Below are positions 1 through 7,576 of a stretch of 7,802 nucleotides of DNA, piece after piece (position 1 is the first letter of the stretch; each line of letters starts with the position of its first letter). Source of the stretch: Actinomycetes bacterium (GTDB lineage: Bacteria > Actinomycetota > Humimicrobiia > Humimicrobiales > Humimicrobiaceae); assembly GCA_030603375.1 (NCBI GenBank), contig JAUVXY010000066.1, positions 1 to 7,802 of the forward strand, given 5' to 3'. The notes under the pieces are model-generated. The model saw only the letters and a list, made by a program, of their open reading frames with translations. It was not told the DNA's origin and ran no database searches. The translations under genes and the position numbers were made by a program.

Positions 1-1406
1 ATTTTTGCAACTTCTACACAGGTTTCAGAAACATCACCATATGCTAAGGCAAAATGTTTCCCGCAGCCAAACCTACAAATTTTCTCAAAATACTCCTCCA
101 CTGAAATATTATCAAATTTAATTACTGCAAAAGGTGAGTGGATATCCAGTAATTTGTGATCTACCGCAGTTCCCCTTATTATCTTAAATTTATATTTATC
201 ATTCATAGAACCAAGAGTTAACATTGTAACCTTGCCAGGTTTTAAAACAAAATTAAAGGCAAAACCTTTCCTAACTTCTCCATTTGGCAAAGTATATGTA
301 TCATACATTAAATTCCTGACATAAATTTCATCTGGATTCTTTGCCAGAGAAGCAGCTCCAATTCCACTATGGCCTCCCATCACAGTATTGTTTTTCTTAT
401 CAAATGCCCAATTTTCCCATTGCTGAACTTGATTTCCTGTAATTTTTCCCAGTATCAACTGGGCAATAACATTTGACATATCTCCTTCATCTGCACACGC
501 AAAAAGGCTGCCCATTAATTTTGATATGGTATAGTACCCTAAAACTCTAAAATCCATAAATTCATTACAGTTATTAGGATCAACAGTTACTGTTAGGCCT
601 GATAAATTTCTATCCTTTATCAACTTTTTTACACCTAAATACATCCTGGCCTCATCGTATAGATCAACATATTCTGGCTCGATAACTTTGTATTTACTTT
701 TTATGTCCTCTACTTCTTTTTTTATCTCATCTTCATCAATATCCTTGATTTTTTTAACCACATCAGAAAAAGTTAACCAATTAAGTTCCACCCCAAATAT
801 CTTTTCAAGCTTAGCACTATTGTCCCAATTATCATGCATGCCTTTAAACACACCCGGCAGATAGGCAAGCTTCGCCTTTTTCAAAGAGTTTGCCGCCCAG
901 GCAGCTTTAGCAATAATATCAATTTTATCGGAAATTTTCTTTTCTCCAGGATATCCAACAAGAAAATTGTACTTGAACTCATCGACCAGGTTAGGAATTG
1001 ATGCAGTCAATTGAACAGTCCCATTTATGCCCCACGATCTTGAAAAATTAGTAACGGTCAAGTCTTCGGGGATCCCTTCATACCCCTGGACCATCAATAC
1101 TAATATTGGAACATCTTTCTTGATATTTCTTAAAAACCCCAAAATAACTTCATCGAGTGTATATACAAACTCGCTTATGATAATTAAGTCAACATCCAGA
1201 TTATAAAAATATTTACCTACCTCTATGCCATCTTTTTCAGTCCTTGCAATTTTTTTAAAAAAAACTTCATTTTGACTGGATAAATTTTTAATTAACTTGT
1301 TCACATCACCTCTGACAACTTTATCTATTTCAGTAAGGTCAAATGCAGTAGAATAAAGTTCATCAACAGTTGCAAAAAGACCTATTCTTGGTTTGCTTGC
1401 TAACAT
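1..1406 (-). CDS. L-fucose/L-arabinose isomerase-like protein (3' end cut by window)
   Basis: Reads from ATG at 1406 without a stop to the window edge: 468 complete codons, starting MLASKPRIGLFATVDELYST. The start follows GGGGG with 5 nt spacing. The fold type is suggested by the C-terminal half, including residues like CADEGDMSNVIAQLILGKITG (304 on) and a terminal GKHFALAYGD block, as in L-fucose isomerase-related proteins (COG2407-like). Candidate metal ligands are E282, D306 and H451; the E-to-D spacing of 24 equals that of the Mn ligands E337/D361 recalled for E. coli FucI, whose third ligand is H528. The family is cytosolic and interconverts aldoses and ketoses. The family's usual length (about 450-500 residues) suggests only a short tail is missing. 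It is the last of three co-directional genes, after the aldolase with a 121-bp gap. Substrate unknown; L-fucose itself is not established. Family call is firm, specificity is not. Confidence 0.8.
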   Translation of the reverse strand, partial: MLASKPRIGLFATVDELYSTAFDLTEIDKVVRGDVNKLIKNLSSQNEVFFKKIARTEKDGIEVGKYFYNLDVDLIIISEFVYTLDEVILGFLRNIKKDVPILVLMVQGYEGIPEDLTVTNFSRSWGINGTVQLTASIPNLVDEFKYNFLVGYPGEKKISDKIDIIAKAAWAANSLKKAKLAYLPGVFKGMHDNWDNSAKLEKIFGVELNWLTFSDVVKKIKDIDEDEIKKEVEDIKSKYKVIEPEYVDLYDEARMYLGVKKLIKDRNLSGLTVTVDPNNCNEFMDFRVLGYYTISKLMGSLFACADEGDMSNVIAQLILGKITGNQVQQWENWAFDKKNNTVMGGHSGIGAASLAKNPDEIYVRNLMYDTYTLPNGEVRKGFAFNFVLKPGKVTMLTLGSMNDKYKFKIIRGTAVDHKLLDIHSPFAVIKFDNISVEEYFEKICRFGCGKHFALAYGDVSETCVEVAK

Positions 1407-1527
1407 TTTATCCCCCTATTAATAAGTTTATTTTTAATAAATTTATGATAACTTTCAATAAATTCAGATCACATGCTCACAGTTTATCATTACTCTGAAG
1501 AACTACTAACTCTGTTGTCATCCGGTT

Positions 1528-2475
1528 CTATTTTCCTATCCCGTACTTGCTTTTATATTCAGAAATAACCTTGTCTGCTATTTCTTCAACCAACTCATCA
1601 TCCTTTTTTTTGGCTGTTATGCTGCAAGTACCATTTACACATCTCATCTGTATATTATTATTCTTTGGATTTTCCTCATACACAATTTTACAGACTTCTT
1701 CTAAACATTTTGCAACATTTTCTGATTGAAAAACTTTTCTGCCAACTATTGAACCTGCAGCACCTGCCTGGATTGCTCCCCTGATCATTTCAAACGTATC
1801 TTCCATGGTTCCGGTTTTAGGGCCACCTGCAATCATAATAGGGGCAGCGCAATTTTCAACTACTTCTCTAAAAGATTCAGGGTCACCCGTATATTGGGAT
1901 TTTACAATGTCAGCACCAATCTCAGCCGCAATCCTGTCATTTACTTTAAGATAATCCTTGCTAAAAAATATATCTTTATCCCTGAACTTGGCCATAACAG
2001 GTTCAATTATTACTGGCAGACCAACCTTCTCACATTCTTTAACAACAAGCCCATTCTTTTTTATCTCCTCAACTTCCATAGATGGATCATCATACCCCAT
2101 AGTTAAGTAGGTCATTACACCGTCAGCCCCATATTTAATGGCTTCTTCTATTGAAGTGCAAATCCCAGTTCTAACTTCGTCATAAGAAATTATACCTTTA
2201 TATGTTTTTGTCATATTGATCCAGTCAATACATATAATGAGCGATGGTACACATTTTCCTACCAAATATTCTGCACTGTATTTAAGATAGCCATAACTTA
2301 ATATAACACCTGTAGCCCTGGAGTTTTTAAAAATTTTCATATACTTGTTAATTTCATTAATGTTTTCAAGCCCGGGTATTGGACCTTGAAGCAATCCATG
2401 CGCATATGGAACTATAACCCCCCTGCCATATTCTGGATCAATCAGTCTGCCCATTCTTATTTTTTTCCCATACAT
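1528..2475 (-). CDS. DhnA/LsrF-type class I aldolase family protein, atypical active site
   Basis: A 315-residue TIM-barrel protein of the DeoC/FbaB/LsrF class I aldolase superfamily. The start has an excellent SD, AGGAGG (2485-2490) with 9 nt spacing. Visible signatures: HGLLQGPIPGL (26-36), the likely Schiff-base lysine K192 in ADIVKSQYTGDP, the phosphate-binding AGGPKTGT (216-223) and GSIVGRKVFQ (241-250). Family members cleave or form C-C bonds through a lysine imine, often on DHAP-yielding sugar phosphates; LsrF acts as a thiolase in AI-2 degradation. Two features are odd. The usual DHG aspartate is alanine (YAHG, A25), and the YPRG segment of archaeal-type FBP aldolases is replaced by EPVMAKF (168-174). 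A tail of about 45 residues after the barrel has a CVNGTC motif. Its place between kinase and isomerase genes suggests it splits the kinase product (inference). Confidence 0.82.
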   Translation of the reverse strand: MYGKKIRMGRLIDPEYGRGVIVPYAHGLLQGPIPGLENINEINKYMKIFKNSRATGVILSYGYLKYSAEYLVGKCVPSLIICIDWINMTKTYKGIISYDEVRTGICTSIEEAIKYGADGVMTYLTMGYDDPSMEVEEIKKNGLVVKECEKVGLPVIIEPVMAKFRDKDIFFSKDYLKVNDRIAAEIGADIVKSQYTGDPESFREVVENCAAPIMIAGGPKTGTMEDTFEMIRGAIQAGAAGSIVGRKVFQSENVAKCLEEVCKIVYEENPKNNNIQMRCVNGTCSITAKKKDDELVEEIADKVISEYKSKYGIGK

Positions 2476-2484
2476 CTTTGCTTA

Positions 2485-2490
2485 CCTCCT
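2485..2490 (-). promoter_or_regulatory. Strong Shine-Dalgarno of the aldolase gene
   Basis: On the minus strand AGGAGG precedes the ATG at 2475 by 9 nt. It is the best match to the anti-SD in the window and fixes the aldolase start. The surrounding 107-bp gap between kinase and aldolase shows no intrinsic terminator, so read-through from the kinase is likely. Confidence 0.75.
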
Positions 2491-2582
2491 GAGTATAATC
2501 TCTAAAATATTTATAATTTATAAACTTTTACTGCTTTTGTACTAACACCTTAAGTATATACCCTGTATCTACCAAAAACTAT

Positions 2583-4145
2583 TTATCCGATTTTAGTTGA
2601 AACAAGTTTATTCAAATCCTTGCAAGAACTATACATTTTTTTATAAACATCTTTATAATATTCAGCATATTTTTTATGATTCTTTTCGTCAGGATAATAT
2701 TTCTTAACAGGTCTTTTTACCCTATCGTATGCATCCTTAAAATCTTTATAAATCCCAATGCCTATTCCCGCTGCCATTGCGGCACCCAATGGTGTAGCCT
2801 CCTCAATTTCTGGCACCTCAATTATCTTTCCATATACATCAGCTTTATTTTGCATCCAAAACTTATTCTTTGTTGCACCACCGGTTACTATCACTTTTTT
2901 ATTATTTTCATTATTAGCAACACCAGTAGTTGTGTAATCATTTATAGCCTCATATAGCTCCAGACCTTTATAATTCAAACCTTCTATTACTGCTCTTATA
3001 AAATCTTCTTTCTTTGCAGCACTGGATATGCCAATAAAAACACCTCTGGAAAAGTTATCCTGGATTGGGCATGCACTTCCAAAAATATCTGGAAGCATAA
3101 AAATCCCATTGGACCCCAATTTTGATTTTGAGGCTTTTTCCATTAAAATTTCCCAGATGTTTCTTCCTGTGTTTTTAGATTCTATTTCTTCTTCCCTGCA
3201 TAGATTATCTTTAAACCATTCCAGTACGCCAGAAGATACAGCTACTCCATAAACTCCATATTTGTCCTTTATAACATGAGCCTGACAAATTATACTAGAA
3301 TCTAAGCCTTTCTTTCTAAGGATAGGTTTATCCAAGCACTTGTGATAATGCTCATATGTTCCCACTACGCCAACTATGCTATCACTCTGATCACCGGCAG
3401 CAGCATAGACACCAAGAAGACCATCCAGCCCACCCAGCACAACAGGTGTACCCTCTTCTAGACCTGTATCTTTAGATGCTTTGTTTGTAACTTCACCTAA
3501 AAGAGTGCCGCTTGGTTTTGGCTGTGGGTAAATATTCATATCTATGCCAAAGAAGTTAAATAATTTTTCAGACCACCTTAGATTCTTTTGATCAAAAACC
3601 AATGTAGTTGAAGCAAGTGAGTAGTCAGTAGCAATGGCACCGCATAATTTGAAATTTATGTAATCCTCTATCAGCAACCACTTATATATTCTTTTGTATA
3701 TATTCGGTAAATTTTCCTTAATCCATAAATTTCTTAAGATTGTATTATGCATCCATGGCCTTTGACCATTTATAGAATAAATTTCCTCAAAACTTATATT
3801 TTTCTCAAGCCACTTAAGTTGTTCAATCGTTCTAGTATCATGCCAGCTTATAAATGGATAAATCCAATTGCCCTTCTCGTCTATAGGAACACCATCACAG
3901 GCAAACCCGGTTACTGAGATACCTTTTATAAGATCAGGATTTGAAACTTTGCTTATTGCTTCTTTTGTTGAATCACAGACACAACCCCAGATATTATCAG
4001 GCATCCAGAACGCAAAGTTTTTATGTTTTTCTTCCTTAAAAAATACTTTTGTTTTTCTTCTGCCACTTGATACTATATTGCCATCATAATCATATATTAT
4101 TGCCTTAATACTGGTAGACCCAATATCAATAGCCAATAAGTACAT
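2583..4145 (-). CDS. FGGY-family carbohydrate kinase
   Basis: A full-length 520-residue FGGY kinase (family usually about 480-550). It transfers phosphate from ATP to a sugar or polyol hydroxyl in the cytosol. The N-terminal ATPase lobe starts with AIDIGSTSIKA (5-15, phosphate-1 loop). The substrate segment has SWHDTRT (100-106), the WNDTRT-like motif of the family. The likely catalytic base is D241 in LGGLDGLLG. The C-terminal lobe carries VTGGATKNKFW (420-430, adenosine region) and EATPLGAAMAAG (459-470). The ATG at 4145 is preceded by GGGAG with 5 nt spacing. It is first in the minus-strand operon and divergent from glpP. Resemblance spans xylulokinase, fuculokinase and YgcE-type proteins, and the sequence alone does not choose among them. 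With the linked isomerase and aldolase, a ketose-phosphorylating role is most likely (inference). Confidence 0.9.
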   Translation of the reverse strand: MYLLAIDIGSTSIKAIIYDYDGNIVSSGRRKTKVFFKEEKHKNFAFWMPDNIWGCVCDSTKEAISKVSNPDLIKGISVTGFACDGVPIDEKGNWIYPFISWHDTRTIEQLKWLEKNISFEEIYSINGQRPWMHNTILRNLWIKENLPNIYKRIYKWLLIEDYINFKLCGAIATDYSLASTTLVFDQKNLRWSEKLFNFFGIDMNIYPQPKPSGTLLGEVTNKASKDTGLEEGTPVVLGGLDGLLGVYAAAGDQSDSIVGVVGTYEHYHKCLDKPILRKKGLDSSIICQAHVIKDKYGVYGVAVSSGVLEWFKDNLCREEEIESKNTGRNIWEILMEKASKSKLGSNGIFMLPDIFGSACPIQDNFSRGVFIGISSAAKKEDFIRAVIEGLNYKGLELYEAINDYTTTGVANNENNKKVIVTGGATKNKFWMQNKADVYGKIIEVPEIEEATPLGAAMAAGIGIGIYKDFKDAYDRVKRPVKKYYPDEKNHKKYAEYYKDVYKKMYSSCKDLNKLVSTKIG

Positions 4146-4221
4146 ACTATCTCCCTCTGGTCTTTCACATTTTATTATCTATACCATTAACTTTGCATAT
4201 ATGCTTAAAAAACTAATTTTA

Positions 4222-4230
4222 TGATATAAT
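4222..4230 (+). promoter_or_regulatory. Extended -10 promoter for the glpP-like gene
   Basis: TGATATAAT at 4222-4230 is a perfect extended -10 (TGn + TATAAT). No good -35 is visible at the expected distance (weak TGCTTA at 4202-4207), which is tolerable for extended -10 promoters. Transcription would begin near 4237, giving a very AT-rich leader of about 48 nt before the GTG at 4285. Predicted from sequence only. Confidence 0.5.
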
Positions 4231-4284
4231 AAATTTAAATAATATAAATCATTAATTCTTAATTTTAATATTTAACTTAAAAAA

Positions 4285-4881
4285 GTGCACACTAATAATC
4301 AAATAGAAAAAGACATATTAAAACATTTAAAAATCAATCCAGTCATACCCTGCATAAGCTCATTAGACGAAATATTTATTCCAGAATACGATAAGATTAA
4401 AGTTATATTATTATATGACCTAAACATATTTGACTTATTAACTATTGTTAAAAAAAATACAAATTACAAAAAATATATAATTTTAAACACTGATACGATA
4501 AAAGGCATAGCATCCGATGAATACGGCCTTACGTTTCTAAAAAAATATTTAAAAATTAATATAATAGCCACTTCATCCCCAAAAATTATAAACTGTGCAA
4601 AAAAAATAGACCTTACAGTTGTTCAAACCATCTTTGTGTTTGATACAAAATCACTGCAAAAAGGCATTAATCTCATAAAAACAGGGAAACCTAATTTCAC
4701 GGACATAAGGCCAGGAATTTTATACTTAAAAACTTTTAGCTTCTTAAAGAAAAATTTAAACAATATCCCAATTATTTGTTCCGGCCTTATCAAAAAAAAA
4801 TCTGAGGTCCAGAGTATTTTAGAAAATGGTGCAACAGCAGTAACAACGAGCAACAAAGACCTCTGGAATCTATATTTATAA
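4285..4881 (+). CDS. glpP: GlpP-family transcription antiterminator
   Basis: A 198-residue protein matching the GlpP family (about 190 residues), cytosolic RNA-binding antiterminators that in Bacillus subtilis respond to glycerol-3-phosphate and let polymerase pass leader terminators of glp operons. Family landmarks in order: an N-terminal P-x-I-P segment (20-22), TDTIKGIASDEYG (69-81), FVFDTKSL (107-114), PNFTDIRPG (136-144), and the C-terminal ATAVTTSNKDLW (183-194), nearly identical to the B. subtilis ending as recalled. Start is GTG; an in-frame stop lies just upstream (4273-4275) and no other start codon is near, but no Shine-Dalgarno is visible. The gene is even more AT-rich than its neighbours. 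Some arginines recalled from B. subtilis GlpP (STRS, IQR) are absent here (ATSS, VQT), so the effector may differ. It is divergent from the kinase operon and convergent with the flavoprotein operon, whose leader has a candidate target. Confidence 0.88.
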   Translation: MHTNNQIEKDILKHLKINPVIPCISSLDEIFIPEYDKIKVILLYDLNIFDLLTIVKKNTNYKKYIILNTDTIKGIASDEYGLTFLKKYLKINIIATSSPKIINCAKKIDLTVVQTIFVFDTKSLQKGINLIKTGKPNFTDIRPGILYLKTFSFLKKNLNNIPIICSGLIKKKSEVQSILENGATAVTTSNKDLWNLYL

Positions 4882-4938
4882 ATAGAACCTAAAAATGTAC
4901 ATAGACACACAATCATATTGTTCCCAACTTAATATTAA

Positions 4939-6039
4939 TTATCTTTCTAAATGCATATCAATATATTCTAAAAGATCGTAAATCTTTATTCGGCAATCCG
5001 AGCCAGCACGTTTTAAATTATTTAAGCACAGAGGACACGCTGTAATTAAAACATTGCACCCACTTTCCTTGCATTCCCTGATTATATCCATGGAAATATT
5101 ATTAGAAAAATCTCTGTCGTAAAGACTTATGTACCCTCCGCAGCAATTTGACTCTTCTTTGTTTTTAAAAAATTCAAAATCTTTAGCGCCAAACAATTTA
5201 GTTAAAATATTTCTTGGCTCTTCAAAAATCCCCAAGAATCTACCCAGTTTACAAGGATCTAAATACTTTATCCTGTCATTTGTTTTGCTGACCTTTATAT
5301 TATTAATATAGTCATTTATAAACTCGGTGTAATGAACTACATTGTTTTTAAACTTGTATCCAAATTTTTCGTATTCAACTTTAAAGCCATAACAACACTC
5401 AGGACTTAAGACAACCATTTTTTTGAACTTATACTTATTTATTTTACAAAAATTTTCTTCCATTAAATTTTTTGATAAATCTGCCATACCCAAATCCAAT
5501 GCCAGGATGCCATCAGATATCTCATCTTCATCATAAACATAGCTTATATCAAGCATATCTAATATCTTTACGAAACTATCAAAAACTTGAGGTTCCAAAT
5601 GTTTCACATAGTCGCCTGAATATATGTAAATATCGTATTCGTTATCATCATGATGATAACTTTTATTAATCTTTTTCTTTTTTGTGTCCAGGCCAAAGGC
5701 ATTTTTATATTTTTTTAAATTTTCTTCTATTTTATAAACTTCGTCTGGAGCAAATCCATTCTTAAAGATTAATTCCTTTGAATATCTGTTATTTGGCAAA
5801 ACATCCTTACCATCGTATATGCAATAATATTCACATCTTTTGCAGTCATTACACAAATAAACAGATCTGCCCAATTCTGCATCTAATTTCAGCTTCTTGT
5901 TGTTATGAAGGTAAATTAAATAATTCTTTTGAGTTTGTAAGATTTTCTGGTCCTTTTCACTAAGATATGGAGAACAGGAAAATTTACAAAAATTATGACA
6001 GTAGATACACTGTCTTTGAGACTTAATATCCAATTTCAT
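4939..6039 (-). CDS. Fe-S protein with ferredoxin-like cysteines and CCG domain (GlpC/GlcF/LutA/HdrD-like)
   Basis: A 366-residue cytosolic electron-transfer protein. The N-terminus has two cysteine clusters that could bind 4Fe-4S centres: C11, C14, C18, C22 and C63, C66, C69, C73. The C-terminus holds a textbook CCG signature: C263, 35 residues, C299-C300, 34 residues, C335-x2-C338. The earlier half (about 134-230) looks like a first CCG domain that has lost its CC pair and keeps SPECC (212-216) where CPxC is usual. The ATG at 6039 overlaps the upstream flavoprotein stop by 4 nt (ATGA), with AAAGGGG as SD. Such translational coupling argues for a stoichiometric complex: the flavoprotein oxidises the substrate and this protein passes electrons on, as in GlpA-GlpC or GlcD-GlcF. 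No membrane segments are visible, so the electron acceptor is unknown. Confidence 0.87.
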   Translation of the reverse strand: MKLDIKSQRQCIYCHNFCKFSCSPYLSEKDQKILQTQKNYLIYLHNNKKLKLDAELGRSVYLCNDCKRCEYYCIYDGKDVLPNNRYSKELIFKNGFAPDEVYKIEENLKKYKNAFGLDTKKKKINKSYHHDDNEYDIYIYSGDYVKHLEPQVFDSFVKILDMLDISYVYDEDEISDGILALDLGMADLSKNLMEENFCKINKYKFKKMVVLSPECCYGFKVEYEKFGYKFKNNVVHYTEFINDYINNIKVSKTNDRIKYLDPCKLGRFLGIFEEPRNILTKLFGAKDFEFFKNKEESNCCGGYISLYDRDFSNNISMDIIRECKESGCNVLITACPLCLNNLKRAGSDCRIKIYDLLEYIDMHLER

Positions 6040-7457
6040 TCGTGTACCCCTTTATCTATTAACTTGCCCGGATTTAAAATATAATTTGGGTCTAAATTTT
6101 TCTTAATGCCTTTTAGCAGATTATACCCTTCCCCAAGTTCTTTTTTTAACATTCCAATCTTAATCATTCCAATACCATGGTGATGACTTATAGTTCCGCC
6201 ATTGTCAATAGTAATCTTCATGACATCATTCCAAATATTATAAAAAACTTTTATTGCTTGTTCTTCATCTTTTTCTTCAGAGTAGAATATATTATATAAA
6301 GAGATGCCATTTATATATGCATGAGAAAGATGAGATGCCAGGGTAATTTTTCTTTCATTAAAATAAGTTTCTATTTTATTATGCAGATTCTTTATTTTAG
6401 ACCATGAAGCAGCTACCTCAATTGCATCAGATATTCCGCCAAATTCTTCTTCCTTTTCCATTATATGCTTTGTATCAAACCTATTTTCGTACCACTTTTC
6501 GCCTAACTCGCTGCCAATATCTTTGCCTCTCTTTTTTAAACAAATTTTATTGGATATTTTACATTCAGCATCAACAAGCTCTTTTATCCCCTCAAAGCCT
6601 AATATTAACAGACATCCCTTATAGTCAAAGCCAATACCCGAAAACTTAAGTTCAGATTCTTTCTTATTGTACAACCTTACAACTGGAGGCACAGCGCCAC
6701 TTTGCATAACTTCTTTTATTGCATCCATCCCAGAATAAATGTCATTAAATAAATAACACTGAAATCTAATGCATTCAGGTATATGATAAATTTTTAAAAT
6801 GCCTTTTGTTATTATCCCATAAATTCCTTCAGAGCCTATGAAAAAGTTATTTATACCAGGACCTGTTGAGCTTCTTGGTATATCAGATGTTTTCAATATT
6901 TTTCCGTCAGGCAGAACAACTTCCAGCCCTACAACATAATTTTCTATCCCGCCATATTTTGTTGAAAATTGCCCTATGGATTTTGTTGCAATCAACCCTC
7001 CTAACGATGCTGACCTGAATGATTGAGGGAAATGTCTCAAAGTAAAATTATTTTTATTTAAGTAGTCTTCCAAAACTTGGGCAATTATTCCTGACTCTGC
7101 TTCAACAGTTAATGATTCCTTGTCTAAGTTTAATATCTTATCCAGCTTAGACATATCTATCGTTATTCCATTATTAGCTGGTATAATTCCGCCTACTGTT
7201 CCCGATCCTCCGCCATAAGTATTAATACTTACTTTGTATTTAGCTCCAACCTTTAAAATTTTCTGTATATCTCCAACTGTATCAGGCTTTACAACTATAT
7301 CACTTAGATATGGCGGTTTGTCATATAAGTCTATCCATTTGTATGCTACCGGTGTTACGTCTCTTGAAAAACAGAGTCTTTCCGATAATTTATTGCTAAC
7401 TTTCCTATCACCTAAAGATTCCTTTAATTCCAGATATACATTATCAATATTAGTCAT
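6036..7457 (-). CDS. FAD-binding oxidoreductase, alkyl-DHAP synthase (AGPS)/YgcU-like
   Basis: Starting at the ATG at 7457 (SD GGAG at 7465-7468, 7 nt spacing) it encodes 473 residues. A longer TTG start at 7499 would lie in a terminator T-tract and is rejected. Domains: a PCMH/FAD_binding_4 FAD-binding region (about 50-230) with YGGGSGTVGGIIP (81-93), SASLGGLIA (149-157) and RSSTGPGINNFFIGSEG (195-211), then a FAD-linked oxidase C-terminal domain ending in GGTISHHHGIG (420-430) and DPNYILNPGKLI. The STGP and SHHHGIG motifs group it with alkyl-dihydroxyacetonephosphate synthase and E. coli YgcU rather than classical GlcD. AGPS makes ether lipids from acyl-DHAP without net oxidation, but the coupled Fe-S gene argues for a dehydrogenase, possibly of a phosphorylated C3 compound or hydroxyacid (inference). 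No signal peptide or membrane segment. Expression probably depends on the leader terminator just upstream. Confidence 0.88.
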   Translation of the reverse strand: MTNIDNVYLELKESLGDRKVSNKLSERLCFSRDVTPVAYKWIDLYDKPPYLSDIVVKPDTVGDIQKILKVGAKYKVSINTYGGGSGTVGGIIPANNGITIDMSKLDKILNLDKESLTVEAESGIIAQVLEDYLNKNNFTLRHFPQSFRSASLGGLIATKSIGQFSTKYGGIENYVVGLEVVLPDGKILKTSDIPRSSTGPGINNFFIGSEGIYGIITKGILKIYHIPECIRFQCYLFNDIYSGMDAIKEVMQSGAVPPVVRLYNKKESELKFSGIGFDYKGCLLILGFEGIKELVDAECKISNKICLKKRGKDIGSELGEKWYENRFDTKHIMEKEEEFGGISDAIEVAASWSKIKNLHNKIETYFNERKITLASHLSHAYINGISLYNIFYSEEKDEEQAIKVFYNIWNDVMKITIDNGGTISHHHGIGMIKIGMLKKELGEGYNLLKGIKKNLDPNYILNPGKLIDKGVHE

Positions 7458-7489
7458 ATTCAAACTCCAAAAAACTATTATTACTTTAC

Positions 7490-7547
7490 AAAAAAACAAA
7501 AAGAGTCCAACAAAATATATTAATATAAGTATATTTTGTTGGACTCT
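7490..7547 (-). terminator. Intrinsic terminator in the flavoprotein leader (candidate GlpP antitermination site)
   Basis: A perfect 18-bp inverted repeat, arms 7502-7519 and 7530-7547 with a 10-nt loop. On the minus strand it is followed by TTTTGTTTTTTT (7501-7490), so it is a terminator for minus-strand transcription only; the plus-strand exit side (CTATCTC) has no T tract. It lies between the promoter at 7577-7605 and the SD at 7465-7468, within the leader of the flavoprotein gene. That position fits an attenuator better than the end of an upstream gene, since none is seen. GlpP proteins act on leader terminators of this kind in B. subtilis. The binding of this GlpP here is inferred. Confidence 0.85.
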
Positions 7548-7576
7548 CTATCTCTACCAACTATCTTATTTTTTAT

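Noticed and set aside
2517..2545. Internal promoter TTAGTA-N17-TATAAA before the aldolase
   Set aside because: The -35 matches only three of six bases and such -10 elements are expected by chance in this AT-rich gap.
1528..4145. AI-2 (Lsr) processing genes, because an FGGY kinase sits beside an LsrF-like protein
   Set aside because: No LsrG-like or Lsr transport genes are present, the DHG motif is altered, and a sugar isomerase follows; a sugar pathway fits better, though LsrF-like chemistry is not excluded.
4623..4916. 97-codon minus-strand frame opposite glpP
   Set aside because: It is antisense to a clear GlpP-family gene and its composition is not protein-like.
4909..4921. ACAAT/ATTGT mini-hairpin between the convergent glpP and Fe-S genes as a bidirectional terminator
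   Set aside because: The stem is only 5 bp with a 3-nt loop and no T tract on either side.
7458..7499. 14-codon N-terminal extension of the flavoprotein from a TTG at 7499
   Set aside because: The TTG lies in the terminator T-tract with no SD, while the ATG at 7457 has GGAG at 7 nt and begins where homologues begin.
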